In this document: positions 30,810 to 43,959 of the stretch, piece by piece | How positions within the stretch are numbered: the first letter of the stretch is position 1 | Layout: each line of letters begins with the position of its first letter | Position numbers and translations under genes: made by a program | Source: Girardinichthys multiradiatus | Taxonomy: Eukaryota > Chordata > Actinopteri > Cyprinodontiformes > Goodeidae | DNA length: 64,000 nucleotides | NCBI RefSeq assembly: GCF_021462225.1 | Contig: NC_061795.1 | Span: forward strand, 48,227,880 to 48,291,879 | Direction of reading: 5' to 3' | The notes under the pieces: generated by a model | What the model saw: only the letters and a program-made list of their open reading frames with translations | Database searches by the model: none | Told to the model about the DNA's origin: nothing

Positions 30810-32005
30810 GCAGACATATGGTCTCCATCTGATTGCTCAGTCTGACTTCTGTATCAGGTTCCTACACATGCAGCGTCCACAAGAACAACTAGCAGAGCAG
30901 TTACATACACAAGTTAAAACCATTAGCAGTAACAATGGCTTTATGCAGGACCACATGTGAGAACAGTTATGCATATCAGTAAAACAAAACTGAACAAAGA
31001 CTGTGGTGTTTCTATTAGAGAAAAGTGCATGTGTTCTAATTTAGGAGGCAGCCGTGAACGTTGAAGAACTGCAGCTCCAGACGATCTCATATTTGATGAA
31101 TGTGCTTTTCAATGAATCTCTGTTTTTGTTTCTCACATTAACTTGTTACAGGTGTGGGTGACATTTGATTCTACAGACATTAAACTGGAGCTGAGCTGAA
31201 AAATGTGACTCTGGGGCAAAATTAAACACTGAGAAAATAATCTATTTGTCCCTGGTGGCTAGTTTTCACTTTGCATTTTAAATCTATTGCATACACTGTG
31301 CCATTCAGCATCATTATAAAGTTGGTAGACCATATCTGTTGGCCTTGTGACGTCTGACCAGATCTGATGGAAAGCTGGTGATATTTCACAGGTTTTTTTA
31401 GCAATATGAGTATGCAGGAGCTATTATGTATGACAGCGAAGTTTCAGGGTCTAAAGACCTGCTTCTTGTTCTGAAATGCAGATGAGAAATCAGACCTGGA
31501 ACAAAATCTGGAGGTTTTTGTTATTTTGAAGTACTTTAAAACAGAGTGTCAGGTTGAGCATTGATTGATTGTTACTATTTAAAGGATGGCAGGTAAATTA
31601 ATGCTGTATAAGCAAGCAAGCAGAGAGCAAAGAGCTGTGACTCGTGGGTTAGAGAGGTCGAAAACATGAGACGGCCTCTCTGAGCTGTGAAGAGCTGAAG
31701 GAGCAAGTTGCACAAATCAACACCAACTCAGGCCAGGGGCGTGACGGCCTAAGGTCAGATAAGGAGAGCTGATGTTCATAAATAGATGCAACACACATCC
31801 AGGCGTGGCGTGTCCATGCAAAAAGATGGAGCCAAGAGTCAAAGCAGGGTTTGAGCCTTCTGGGCATCACCTGTCTCCCCTGCTTCATCTTCCAAAACTC
31901 ACAGGAATCAGCTGTCACACAGACGGCCTGTCTATCACTCAACAACATGAGTTTTCTGGCTATGATGATTATCTCCAGTGGTTCTTGTAACAGCTCCTTC
32001 TAGAA
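30810..32005. other. Intergenic, nothing recognised
   Basis: No coding exon, RNA gene or known repeat was recognised. Short frames at 31649-31990 on both strands carry no motif. Confidence 0.45.
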
Positions 32006-32009
32006 GTAC

Positions 32010-32625
32010 TGGTACTGTTCAAACATTTACACATTTAACCACATCACAATCGCATTTTCCATTGTATTTTATTGCAATTTCATGTGAAAGACCAGCAAAT
32101 GATACCTGGTTTCAACATTTTTTAGAAATAGAAGTCTGAAAAGTGGGGAAGCCTCTCAGAATAACACTCATACATATTTTACTGCAGTTACAGCTTCGAG
32201 TATTTTACACTTCTAGAGACCAACATTTTTGCTGTTAGTTCTTTGACAAACAGTTCAAACTCAGTCAGACTAGATGCAGAGCGTCACTGAACTCAAATCT
32301 CATAAGATTTTCTAAATTCTGGTTGGATTTTGGTCTAGACTTTGAATAGGCCCTTCTAACTCATTAATCTAAACCCTTCCTCTATAGCTCTGATGGTTGC
32401 CCTGCTCGAAGGTGAACCTCTGCCCCAATCGCTAATCTTTTGCAGCTTCTTACAATTCTTTTAAGGATTGTTTGATTTTAGCTCCATCCGTTTTCCCATC
32501 AACGCTGTCCAGCGTACCTGTCCCTGCCAAAGAAAAGTATTCCCACAGCATGATGCTGCCACAACTATGCTTCACGTTGGGGATGGTGTGTTCATGGTGG
32601 TTTGCAGTGTAAAAAAAAACAAAAC
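32010..32625 (-). mobile_element. Decayed Tc1-like transposon, reverse orientation
   Basis: The + strand shows reverse-complement landmarks of the family seen at 830-1740 and 27.5 kb: GAAATAGAAGTCTGAAAAGT (32125), GGTGAACCTCTGCCCCAATC (32411), GCTCCATCCGTTTTCCCATC (32481), CCACAGCATGATGCTGCCAC (32543) and GGGGATGGTGTGTTCATGG. The piece covers the element's 3' half. No frame survives. Confidence 0.85.
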
Positions 32626-32629
32626 AAGT

Positions 32630-35420
32630 TATTCTTATTTATTCTGTGCTGAGATATCTTGGTCTTGATTTGTTAGTGTTCAAAATAAAATGTTAATGAA
32701 ATAAGAAGTTAAATTAAATCTTGAAAATAAAAGCAACATTGTTTCAATGGTTTGTGCTAAAATTAAAATAATAGACATAACACTAGATAAATATTCACTA
32801 AGTAATCAAACTATTGAACTATATCAACTATTGAAAAACAAGCATTGATCCTGAACAAAAATGCTGTACCAAGACAACCACCTATTAAAAAAAAGATGCA
32901 TAAAAAGTAATCTTGATATACTGCAAATATTTTAATCAGAAGCCCAGTCAGTATTTTAGTGTACAAGAGAAACTTTAATGGATAATTATTAATTCTGAAA
33001 ACTTCCCACTAAGAAATGTTTTACTTTATTAACATAAATCATCCCTTAGAACCTCGACCGGTTTTTCTGTTCAGCTCAGACTTTTTTATCTGCACATATT
33101 TATCCAAACAGGACAGGTCTGAGAGCTCAGACAGTAGACATAGAGTCGTGACTGAATGTAAGATTAACGCGAACCAGTCGACAGGATGGGGATTCCTGCT
33201 GGACGCTCGGACGGACACAGAGCTCACCGTCAGCGGTCCTCAGCAGGACAACGGGCAGGAGGGATTGTCCAAAGAATGAAGTTCACTCTATCTCTATAAT
33301 CCTCTTCTCTGTTCTACCTTGAGCCTCTCAGCCTCTTGCCAATGCGTCACATTGACTGTAGGAGTCTTCCTTCCCAGAAATGGATTCTGCCTCATGTCAT
33401 CCTGAGAATCCTAGGGGGCTCTGGGCTGGGCTTGGCTCTGGTTTTATTCCTGCTCTCAGCAGGTTTTTCTTCAGAAACATGAGTTGGTGTACTTCAGGCT
33501 AAATAACGTGTAGAAAAACCACCTTTCCTGCTTGTGTTTGTCCCCTTTGAGTCTTGAAGGTATACCAAGGTGTCAGATTGCCTCAGTGAAACCTGTCTGT
33601 GTCAACATCTGCTCCTGGTGCTTACACAAGAAGATCAGATATGGTATCACACAGTGTGATGAGCCGCTGAGAGGGATACCAGGAGTTTACAGTTTCCACG
33701 GTTACCAGTTAACTGAAACTAAAGGAAGTCTGACTGCATGATCAACAGTTAACCCAGGTTGTGTCATACACCATCACTGGGTGAGAAAATTATGATGGCT
33801 GCTCAGGCTACAATTAATGATGATCCTTCTGTGTTCATGTCTGCATTCAAAGACAGACACAGACATATGATCATAATTTAAGCATTTGATCTTATAGTTT
33901 GTCTGAAAGGTGCAGTATTTCTTTACTACAATGAAACCTTCTACTGGAGTTTAGCTTCTAAATTAAACAATTTTAAGGTGCAATGACTAAAAATAGAGGT
34001 TGCTTAGTAAATAAAAATAAAAACCTCCCTTTTTTTTCTGAATGATAAGATTTACAGTCTTGTAGCTGAAGCCAGTCTGTCCTACCATCACAAACATAAA
34101 CAAATGATAAACTCTACTGGAACCATGTCCATTGATCTGATGAGACAAAGTCTGAGCATGGTAGTATGGTGGTGGCCCTGGGAACGTTGTTACATTGCAT
34201 TAATGTATGAACCCTTACAAATAACAGGAGATTTTCAATAAAACTAAAAATGGCTCTAGATCAGCTATTTCAGTAAGATTTTGATCCAAAACGTTTGTCC
34301 AAATCAATATAGAAATGGTTCATTGTCTCAGTTCCACGACCTAAGTCCTACAGGAAAGAGTCCCAGGACTCTGAATGATCCAGAGTTTTTAGTGCCATAG
34401 ACAAGCTCCGGTTTTATCTACTGGAAATTTAGGGATCACTCTGTCCATTCATGGATGCCAAGGGAAATGTCGTTCCTCCAGCGAGTTCCTCCAGGGTCTC
34501 CTTCCAGTTGGACTTGCCTAGAAAAACCTCCAAAGGGAACCACGGATGTGGAGGAACATCAGCTCTACTACCAGTGAAGGAGCTTCACATGAAATCTCCA
34601 AGACTGAGCCTCCAGCCTCCCTGACCCAACATGCATGTTACTTATCGTTTGCATGAAACAATGAAGCAGCATCTCAGAGTTAAATGTAGGTGGAGTTAAA
34701 GTAAAGAAACAAGCTGCACAGCGCAGAGATTTTCGGTTTTGGCAGCAGGATAAATGAATGACTTTAAAAGTCTTTTCAAAAGTTAAAAGCAATGAAAACA
34801 AGACAAAAGCAGCTTTGTTCTTTTGGAAGATAAACATGATTTTTATTTTAAAATCCCGCTGTCATATTTATGTGATTTATTTAACCCATGGTTTGCTGTT
34901 GTAAAGTCTCTTATGGTTTTACTCATATTTGTTTTGCGTGATTGTAACAGATCGCAGGAGATTTCTTAGAGGGCAGATGGAACTTCACATTAAACACGGA
35001 GCTGCTACATCTGTGTTGAAAGTTAAGGACGACGGGATCCTTGTTCTCCAACTCATTGTGTTCTGCTTGTTCATCAGACGCCCTCTTTGTACCTGGCGGA
35101 GCTCTTGTGTTACAATATTTGAACAGCTGCTGGCTGTAGTTGTGTGGCTGGTTGTGTTCGTCCATCAACACTCGGGGCAGGACTCCATTTGATTAAATGG
35201 ACTGTTAGAATTAGGAGAGGGAGAATGAACAAAACATTTTATCAAGAAAAAATGTAATGCTGCAGAAAAAAAATCTGTTCATTGTTTTTCAATGTTCACC
35301 TAATGCTATCCAGCAAAACCAGACAGGCCTTCTCTGGGATCTTTAACAGACTGATCTGGAAAATATTTGAACAGATAAAACATTGATATATAAAACAATA
35401 TTTATAAATAAGTGTAATAA
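32630..35420. other. Intergenic, nothing secure recognised
   Basis: AT-rich DNA. A short frame at 33016-33279 has a moderately protein-like composition but no family motif or splice context I trust. No RNA gene or repeat family was assigned. Confidence 0.4.
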
Positions 35421-35422
35421 TA

Positions 35423-35640
35423 CACTCACTGGCCACTTTACCAGGCATACTTGGTTAGTACCAAGATGTCTGGTTCAGGCTGACATTATAGCATCGCACT
35501 GTTGCTGCACATCCTGCATGAGTCTCCTGTTCTGCCACATCTCAAATGGATTCTATGGGATTGAAGTCTGGTCAGAGTATTTGGGTTCTTTGTCGCATCA
35601 TATTTATACCCCAGGGATTAAGGAAGTTATGGACCACTAA
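35423..35640. repeat. DNA-repeat remnant
   Basis: ACACTCACTGGCCACTTTAC (35422) resembles the terminal sequence of a dispersed repeat frequent in fish genomes. It is followed by weakly similar internal sequence (TCCTGTTCTGCCACATCTCA near 35526, ATTCTATGGGATTGAAGTCT near 35550). Only one end is recognisable, so class and limits are uncertain. Confidence 0.45.
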
Positions 35641-35644
35641 TTAA

Positions 35645-38022
35645 ATGTTCCTAGAGACTCTCCTCAGTTGTAATAAAAAAATTTGTTTGTGATGCCACTA
35701 ATTATGACTACAGTAATTATGTTAAAATAAGTTTTTAGCATCTGATTTAGATGGCATTAAATGAAAGGTTGGATCTTTTTCATGTTTTTCAGATTATGCA
35801 ATTTTACTTAAAAAAGGATTTTATTTGAGGACGTTTCACACATTTTTACCAGAGGTGTCAATTAATGCAGAAGCTGTGGGGTGTGCTGTTTAAATAGAGA
35901 AATAAAAGGACTGAGGTAAGTTTAAACCGCTCAGCAGGGTGTCATGTTTGTTGTGCATGATGCTGCAAACATACAACCAGAACATGTGGAATGAAGCAAA
36001 CGTGTAAAAGTGAGGATGCTGTTAAGTCCCTACTAATTACAGGTCACGTTTGGGTGTTGGAGAAATGGGGTGATTAGAGCACAGACAGATCAGCATCTCT
36101 AGGCAGGAGGGAGCGTTCAGCAGCAGAAGGAACAGAAAAAGACTCAGAGAACATGTTGAGGGTTAAAGAGCAGCTCTGATAATGGTTTAGACAGAAGCAC
36201 AGATTGTTCATCATTACCATTTAGTATTTGATCCAGAGCTACCTTATCACAACAGCAACGGCCAACATTGCAAGTAACACTGATGTAACTAAAGAGGGTG
36301 CTTGCACTGCAAGGTATGCTGACATGTATCAGAGAGGCTGCTGTTGCACAGTTTAAACCAGAAGCAGTTGGTATCTGCTTTTCCAAATAATATTCTCACT
36401 GAAGCTCAGATATTGAAACATAAAATATATATTTTATTTGGCTTAAGAAAAACGACCATCTGCTATGTAACCTTTTGAGGTACGCTGGAGGAAGAAGAGC
36501 AGAACTTATGAATGTTTTGAAGAGAGGTGCAGCCTGCAGATTAATAAGTCTTAAAAGGCAAATATTTATATTTAACCAGAACTAACTCATTGAGATTAAT
36601 TTACTCCTACTGGAAACTCCAGGGCAATCAGACTGCAGTACAAGTTAGGACAAATTACTGCAACCAACCAGACACACTCATTTTCAATAAGTACTACAAG
36701 GAAAAACGTTTGTGCCTCACAGTCTTTGAGAGGTTCTAAAAACAAGTTCCAGGTTTGAAATCCACCATATTTACATGTGTCTGTTTTCCAAACTCTTTAT
36801 TAACCTTTGGGTCTTAGAACAAATGCGTTATGGGTGGATGTAGGCCTGAGGATATGAAGGCTGCTGGCCCATGACAGCCTTGGACTTGGACTGCCAGATA
36901 TTTTCTTATAAATAATACACAGAAGCATTTTTTTCTCACCGTCTGACTTTTCCTCTTTTAGGTCAGTTAGAATCACCCAAATTACTGTTATTTGCCAAAT
37001 GACAGAATATTCAGATTATTTTACAACTTCTTTCTAAAGTTGGACGTTTGAAGCTTGATGCTAAGAAGACCTCATTATCTGAGGTTTTCAGGTTTATTTG
37101 TGTTTATAGAAGTTTAACTAATATTCATAAATAAACCCAGAACTTTACTTTTAGATAATTTGCTATATTCTAAGAACTTCAGCTTTTTTGCACACTGGAT
37201 AAGTTACGGAAATAAAGGAACATATTTATATGACTTGTGGTCATTCTTATTGTATGGCATGGAAATACTCATGGCCTTTTCTAAATACAGGTATCAGCTA
37301 GTCTTTCCTGGCTCCTAAAATCCCACAGTCTGAATATTTGCATTCATACTAAACCATTAAGGTTTAATACCTTTTTGACATAAGACAGAGGGTCAATGCC
37401 ATGACCCTTTTACCTCTTAGGAATGATAGGATTTATAGCGTAACAATATAGCAGCTCATGGACACAGTAAAGGGACAGCAGTGTGAGAAATGGGTTCATT
37501 GTAGCCGCGCCCTGACCACTGCTGGCTGTTACAGTCCTCACACAGCTCTGAGGTCTCCTAAACACAGGCAGTTAAATTTAGACTGGCTCAGACTGACCAC
37601 AGACAGTTGGACCTTCTGAAATATGGCTTTCATTGTTTGCCCCGTCTCTCCCTCTCTGCTTGGCCAGAGTCTGTCTGTTTTTTTTACTTGGAAACGTTTA
37701 CTGACTCTCGATTTCTCCACAGGACCCTCTACTACCCAAGACACACTGCCTCTCCTCATTTCTCCTGCTACCCATCATGCTCTGGGTGGCAGAGGGAAGC
37801 TGATTTACATGATGTTTGTACAGGGGTAGTGCTCCTGGTTCTGAAGGAGATTAAATGTTCGGGTTACAGCACTGGCTTGATTCAGGTTCCCTAAAACACT
37901 GAAGCAGTCCTTCAAAGAACTGACTTGTCTGAACAGAGTCTAAATGGTGTTCATCTAGAGTTTAACCATTTATCTCCTATTTCTGCTTGCTGTTTTATAT
38001 GTGGACAGTTTAAGGGAAGATG
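35645..38022. other. Intergenic, nothing recognised
   Basis: No gene or repeat family was recognised. A frame near 37607-37894 follows a splice-like CTCCACAG but lacks any conserved protein signature. Confidence 0.4.
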
Positions 38023-38030
38023 GAATTATA

Positions 38031-38518
38031 TATGGAGTTAAATTTGTCTCAATATTATTCAATCAAACAAAAAAACTAATCTCAATCAAAAAATATTAAG
38101 TTGTGATCAAAACTTTCAGAGTTTTTTCTCACAAAGAGAAAAAAGTTATTTGCAAAACATAAACTTTTATTTGCGCATATTAAAAATCTTTGGTTACGAG
38201 TCTCGCTTTTTTGGTTTTGACGCTCTCTGTTTTTGGTTGAACTCAACGAATTTTGAGTTCTGGAAACATGAACATCCTGGGCGGGGCCTAAAGACGAACG
38301 CTGTAAGACGTTTCCCTATTGGTTAGCGCTGACTAAAGCCGCAGACTCTGATCCCCCGCATCTCTGAACTTCTGCTCGAACTGCAGGGCTTGCAGCGTCG
38401 CTTCAATGAGGAGACATCAACTGTACAGAAGAAGTTTGTTTTGATTGAATAGTATTTTTTTGATTGAGATTAGTTTTTTTGTTTGATTGAATAATATTGA
38501 GACAAATTTAACTCCATA
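38031..38518. mobile_element. 488-bp MITE with 8-bp target duplication
   Basis: The element begins TATGGAGTTAAATTTGTCTC and ends with the reverse complement; the inverted repeats extend about 65-70 bases. An exact 8-bp direct repeat GAATTATA flanks it at 38023-38030 and 38519-38526. An 8-bp duplication is typical of hAT elements, although the terminal bases are not the usual CAGGG type, so the superfamily is tentative. The interior holds a GC box (38279-38288) and an inverted CCAAT box (38318-38322). There is no coding capacity. Confidence 0.9.
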
Positions 38519-39669
38519 GAATTATAGATATCCTTCTCTGAGTATTTCTTGGGTTTTTAAGAAGAGAAAAGCCAATTTACTGGTAACTCCAGTACCTTTT
38601 TATTATGACTGGTTTAAAAGAAAGGAGGGATATTTTTAAGTGCATCTTTCTAAGAAATAAAAATGTTTGTATGCATGATTACATTATCATTATTGTTTTT
38701 TGTGACAGAGATAAAAATTGAAATGAGATTGTACAATTAGCCAAGTGTTGGAAGGAGGACACAGATGTCACTCTTCAGCTGGTGCTAGATTTTAGTTTAT
38801 TTTTCCTTTTTCAACTGGTGGAAGTGCATTGTGCAAAAATGGAGAAAATATTTACAAAAACAAGAAACAAGACATTCTGAAGGAAAAGAATCCAAAAATC
38901 TTAAAATAATCTTTCAAATTTCTAATCAGATTTCAAGATTATGCTCCTGGTTATGGAGCTCTAGCCAACTGTGCTTCCTGAAGCTCAAACTGCACAACCC
39001 TCGCAAGGGAGCTTCTGCACCAGGCTTTATACCGGAAGCTCCTCCTACAAGACAAACTACCATTAATTGGAGCTCAATCCCCATTGCAACTTCACAACCC
39101 ACACAAAATATTCAGCAAAACCATAAAACATTAAAAACGTTTTTTGTTTTTTTTACATAGACATGCATGTAATCTTTCCTAGAAATGGTGAGGCAACTCC
39201 AAACACCCCCAGCCAATGCGACTAAAATGGAACATCCCACAATCCATGGGTCTATACAAGGCCTTGGAGATGTCCTGCTCTGGTTTGCCACTCTGTCCTA
39301 AACAATACCTGCAGGTAGGATGAAAACATGGATTACACCTTGGCAGAGACCTTCTTTATATTTATTTTAGTTCAACGTTTTTATATTTTATACTTTCAGT
39401 TATGAAACTTTTTTTGCTTATATGTTCAAAACAGAGATTTGAATCAGTTCTCATTATTTATATTAGGAACAGAGCCAATGTTACACTTTACACTCAGAGA
39501 GCATAAACTGTAAAACAGGGTTTTACTATTATTTTAAAACAAAATGTTTATGGAGCTGACATCTTAAACGGTCTTTAGCATCTTATATTTCTGGACGTGT
39601 TTCTGGACGTGTGGTTAGCATTGCAAAAAACAGCAGTCTCTGTCTAAATATACGTATGTTAGCCCTTAT

Positions 39670-40045
39670 CTTTACTCTGAGATTTCCAAAAAGAAGAAAA
39701 CCTTTTCAAATCCAACATGCTTCATGATAAACACAGGTTAAAGGCTCAAAAACAAAAAAACAACAACTTTGCTGTAATATATTCAGCCTTCTTGTTATCT
39801 GCTTAAAGTTGTGCTCTCTCTCGCACCAGAAGGAACTGTCTCAACATCAAAATATTTGTCTTTGTGTAGCTTCTTACACTGATGTGCATTTTCTGACTTC
39901 ACTTTAAACACGTTACTGATATAAAAATACCTTACTTTCAGTCTTCTTCACTTAGCAATAATGTCCACACCGAAGACTGTTATTGTTACAGTGCAGACTG
40001 ATAGCGGAAAATATCAGATTGTTTGATTTCCAACTGGTCAATGCA
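39670..40045 (+). repeat. Unclassified dispersed repeat D, copy 1
   Basis: The order of short words matches copies 2 and 3: a ...TTCATGATAAA segment, CTTTGCTGT, ATTCAGCCTTCTTGTTATCT, CTCTCTCGCA, TTTCTGACTTC, a CTTCTTCACTTA segment and TCCACACC. There is no terminal repeat, poly-A tail or coding frame. Boundaries are approximate. Confidence 0.65.
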
Positions 40046-40049
40046 GATC

Positions 40050-41765
40050 GGGCTAAAATGGCCCTATTCTGGTAACATGTCGGGCATTCAGTCAAAACTT
40101 ATGCAGTAAGCTTTTCTCCTGCTTCACTAAACTTTGACCTTTGTTTTAAACATTTTTAAACTTTGCTGACTTCTGTTTCACATCATGTCTCTGACACCAA
40201 CAGCTGTGAAAAGCAGATAACATGTTGCAGCAGTCAGTACAGTCTCTATTTCACTGTTAACGCTGTGGTAAAGGGTGACAAACATTCAGATTCTTAGAGA
40301 AACCCCAGATTTGTCAGACAAACCAAGCCTGCCATAAAGTTTTGCAAGCCAGAGAGATAGGCCAGGATTTTTAAGAACTTGCTGCTCGAAACACAGCCAC
40401 ACAGCTTGCTGTTGGCATGGCGAGCATACGGAAAATCACAGAGTACACTGACACCTGGTATTGGGAGATGATTTTAGTGAAAGACTCGGATATGGATCGT
40501 TTTAAAACGTCTTAATCAGGATCTTGAGCTGAAACCTGAGGATGGATCTCTTGTTGTCCCTCTTTATAGATATTGTGTTACAAAATAATGGACTGGGTTT
40601 CTTGCTCTTGTTCCTAAGGTGTTGATTTCCCCCACAGTTAAACTTGTATTCATTGTCTTTCTGCTTCTGTATTTAGTTTCCTGATTTTTACCTTATAACA
40701 GAACCTTTTCAGGAATGTTATTTGAACCATGGTGTCATGAAGACTGCATCATTTTATCTGACCCATTTTCACTTTTATTACCATTGAAATATGTATTATG
40801 ATTATCTCTCTGAAACTAAACGACATCAAATGTCTCATTTTCAGAAATTCTTCCAAAATCAGCTTTTTTTGTTTTGTTTTACATGCTAGAAATATTCATC
40901 TCAGTTCATGAATAGATCAGTTTTATGAGGAATGTTAACGAATGCCACTTGCACCCTTCCTCCTTCCCCTCGTCTCTGCAGCTCAGTGCTCATTGGCCCG
41001 TGACTGGCTCCTGATGGCCGGCCATGAACATGACGAGATCATCTATTAGCATAACTGTTTCTCATTATCTCTGCAACCGGCTGATCATTCTCACTAGAAG
41101 GAAGGAGAACAGCGTAGTGGTCCAGCTTCAGTGGGGTACCTTCAAAAAAACAACACTCAGTTTAGTGCTTTAATTATCAAATAAATTATTATTATTCTAT
41201 CAGCATGAATTCAATGTTGAATATCAGTCAGGACTTTTTTGATTACTGGAATAAAGAAAAAAACATGCTTTGGTGATTATTTATATTTTTATGCAAAAAT
41301 ATTTAACTAAGAAATAAGGAGACACTTAAAAAGCAGCTATTTCACAAAAATACACTATTGTACAGATGAATATAAATGTCAAGCATTTGAAAGGTAATTT
41401 TATGCAATTAAATAAGAGTAATTCTAAGCTATTTTCATAGTAGACTGAACAACACCTTTATAGCCTGGAAGTGTTGAGCAGATGGCTTTGCACACAGTAG
41501 TGCATATTTTGTTGAGTTCCCTGCCCACTTATGGCATTAGAGGCATAATGTGTGTATAATGCATAAATCTGAATGGTTTAAGAGCATGATGTTTGAGTTA
41601 GGTTTTAAAAGCATTTTAATTTTAATCTGGCGCCAAATTGGAGCAAATGTCATCTGAATGCGCACGGGTTCAATTTGTATCTAGATATAATGGTGTCATT
41701 CAAATCAATTACATTCAGTCCATTACATTTCTATCATAAAGTTATGTTCAGTTTCAAGAATACAC
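40050..41765. other. Intergenic, nothing recognised
   Basis: AT-rich DNA in which I see no gene, RNA or assignable repeat. Confidence 0.4.
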
Positions 41766-41809
41766 AGCCATTACTATCCTAATTATAACACAGTACATCA
41801 AAATTAGTC

Positions 41810-41900
41810 TGTTATTTAATGTTAATTGGCACAAAATTGTCTATCTAAGGAAACCCAGATGATTGCATCAATATGAGTGGTGGGAAAGGTTCAGAAGTAA
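41810..41900. repeat. Short LINE 3'-UTR-like fragment
   Basis: CTATCTAAGGAAACCCAGAT (41841) followed by GATTGCATC matches the 3' untranslated region of the L2 copy (CTATCTAAGGAAACCCAGCA at 19580). Only about 90 bases are recognisable. Confidence 0.55.
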
Positions 41901-42799
41901 ATATCAGTCAGGAAAACATTACAAAAACTGTTTGTTTTTTTACTTCATTTAAGGCTCTAAACTAGAATTCACATTTATTACCTTTGTGATCAGTATCCAT
42001 TGTGAGGTTTGTATTAATTGGACTAATGACTTACTTTTTGTGAACACAGGTGGTTAACCTGCACATTTACTTTACTCTTTTAGAACCTAATACATGGATA
42101 ACATTAAGTAGAATCTCTATTTGTGCAAAGCATAAACAGAAACCTATTTGGATGCTAATAAAATGTAGGGATTATTTAGATTTACAGCAGCCTGCAATAT
42201 CTTTTGGAAAATTCTCGTGTTTTCTTCCTAAGAGGAAGATTTGTTATTTCAGGGCCATACTGATCTCAGATAAAAAGCTTTTATTTTTAATTTTCCTTAG
42301 CAACTCAGTGAAGCTTTAACTCCTCTAATCTGTCTTCAGAATACATTTTAGTAATTCTGGTGCTTAAGGTATTATTCATTACTGCTTCCGTTTAATTCAA
42401 GATGATGGCCACATGAGTGTAATTCAGGAAATACTTCTGGGTCATCTGATTGTATTTAGGAGCAGCAACTTCTCTCCATAATTCATGTCTTAGTCACTTT
42501 TCCAATGCTTGTATTTCTGTCTGCGTTGTACTTCTGGTTTGGTTTCAAGGGTTCTCTGTAGCCTGTGTAGGATGATAACGTGTGACACATTAGCAGATTA
42601 CATTTGTGGTGTTATTTCTACATCCTCTAGACTCTTATAATTATGCTGGACAGCAGAAAAACAGATGAGAGGAAATCCAACAAACACCCGAATAAAACTG
42701 ACATCCTAATAAGCCAGATGTCCAAAAGTCAGTCAGCATCCACTGAAGACACTTAGTCCTAATTCTGCAACTCCACCTTAGGAGGACACCCTTTGTGTC

Positions 42800-43131
42800 T
42801 GTGTGCTTGCAGGGCCGCCTCGCTGAGGATTCCTCCAATCTGTGAGCTGGTGGGCGTTTTGACACAACCCCTCCTCTGCTGCTCTTTTCTTCCTCCTTAC
42901 TTCACTGCATCCAGCCAATCAGCAGGCAGAAAGACCTGGTCATGTAGGATCCCCCCCTACCCCGGTTGCCATGACAATGAGCACTGGTCCAGGCAGCATC
43001 TTGCTGGGGTGAGAAGAGCAGAGGGAGAGGAGGCAGGAGGAGAGGCAGACAGAGAGGAAGAAGGAAAATAGAACAATCCGAGCCGGAGGAATACCTTTTT
43101 GGATCCAACGCCTGTGTCTTTCCACAGTGAT
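42800..43131 (+). promoter_or_regulatory. Candidate promoter and non-coding first exon 1
   Basis: A CCAAT box lies at 42915-42919. An RFX-type X-box (GGTTGCCATGACAA, 42964-42977) follows. Next comes a purine-rich stretch and a segment ending TGTCTTTCCACAGTGAT at 43131 with the donor GTAAGT (43132-43137). GC content is higher than in the flanks. No long reading frame is present, so it would be a 5' UTR exon spliced to something downstream. This is inferred from motifs and the donor only. Confidence 0.5.
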
Positions 43132-43959
43132 GTAAGTCATCTCTGTCCCCTCTCCTCCTTCAGTAGCATCTTATGCAGATGAATGATTTTCATGCATTTA
43201 TTGTCATAAATATTTGATGGTGTGTCTTTGAGGATTTCACAGGTGACATCATGTGAATTTTTTGTGATCTATTAAGAATGCTGCCTGCCTCACATTAGAT
43301 AGACGCTCTTTGTTTGTGTGCTTCAGTCAGCATCCACTGATCCCTAATGATAGACCTCTATAGTGAACAGAGGCGTGGTGAGATCAAGGAGCTCAGCACA
43401 AATAAAGGCGGTTTCGTAATGTGGTGAAACTCTCTGATGTATTGTGATCTGGGAGCAAGTCATTTAGCCTTTATTTCCATTGCTACTGCTTGAAATCTGC
43501 CCTCTTCCTCTCTCTTTCTAAGTCGTTCTCACACAAACAGACCTGTTTGCTTCCCTGCATCCTCCTGTGGTTTTGTTTAATTAGCAAATCCGTGCAAATC
43601 CAACTAGGGCAGCTTGTTCTGATTGGATACCTCATATGTAGAATGTCCTTGTGCTGGTAGAAACTGTGGTAGTTTCTGTCTTAAAACACATTCAGAGTTC
43701 AGATGTTGCTGTTTTAAATTGAGCTTCAGCTGGTACCTCGATGACATTATGATGGAGTTGGATTTTCTTGTGTTTAGGAAATTCTTTTATTGGATTGTGC
43801 ATGGCAGTGTGTACAAATATTATTTTTTGACTTAACCAGAATTTAAAAATTGGAAAGTTATTTTTGCAGTGCAAGTAAACCATGACACAAATTCACAGTT
43901 CAGTTTGCCAAGCTGTAAAAAATATCATCTGAAGGCACTTTGCAAGGAAAGCAGGTCCA

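Noticed and set aside
31649..31990. Overlapping frames on both strands near 31.8 kb
   Set aside because: No conserved motif and no splice-site support on either strand.
33016..33279. Possible coding exon with a protein-like composition
   Set aside because: The stretch after about 33110 looks moderately coding, but no family, start context or convincing splice sites could be named.
37607..37894. Possible exon after a CTCCACAG acceptor-like site
   Set aside because: No partner donor or conserved protein; two frames are equally open.
42793..43071. Coding gene at the first candidate promoter
   Set aside because: The frame has no family similarity and ends in low-complexity Glu/Arg. An untranslated exon explains the donor and motifs better.
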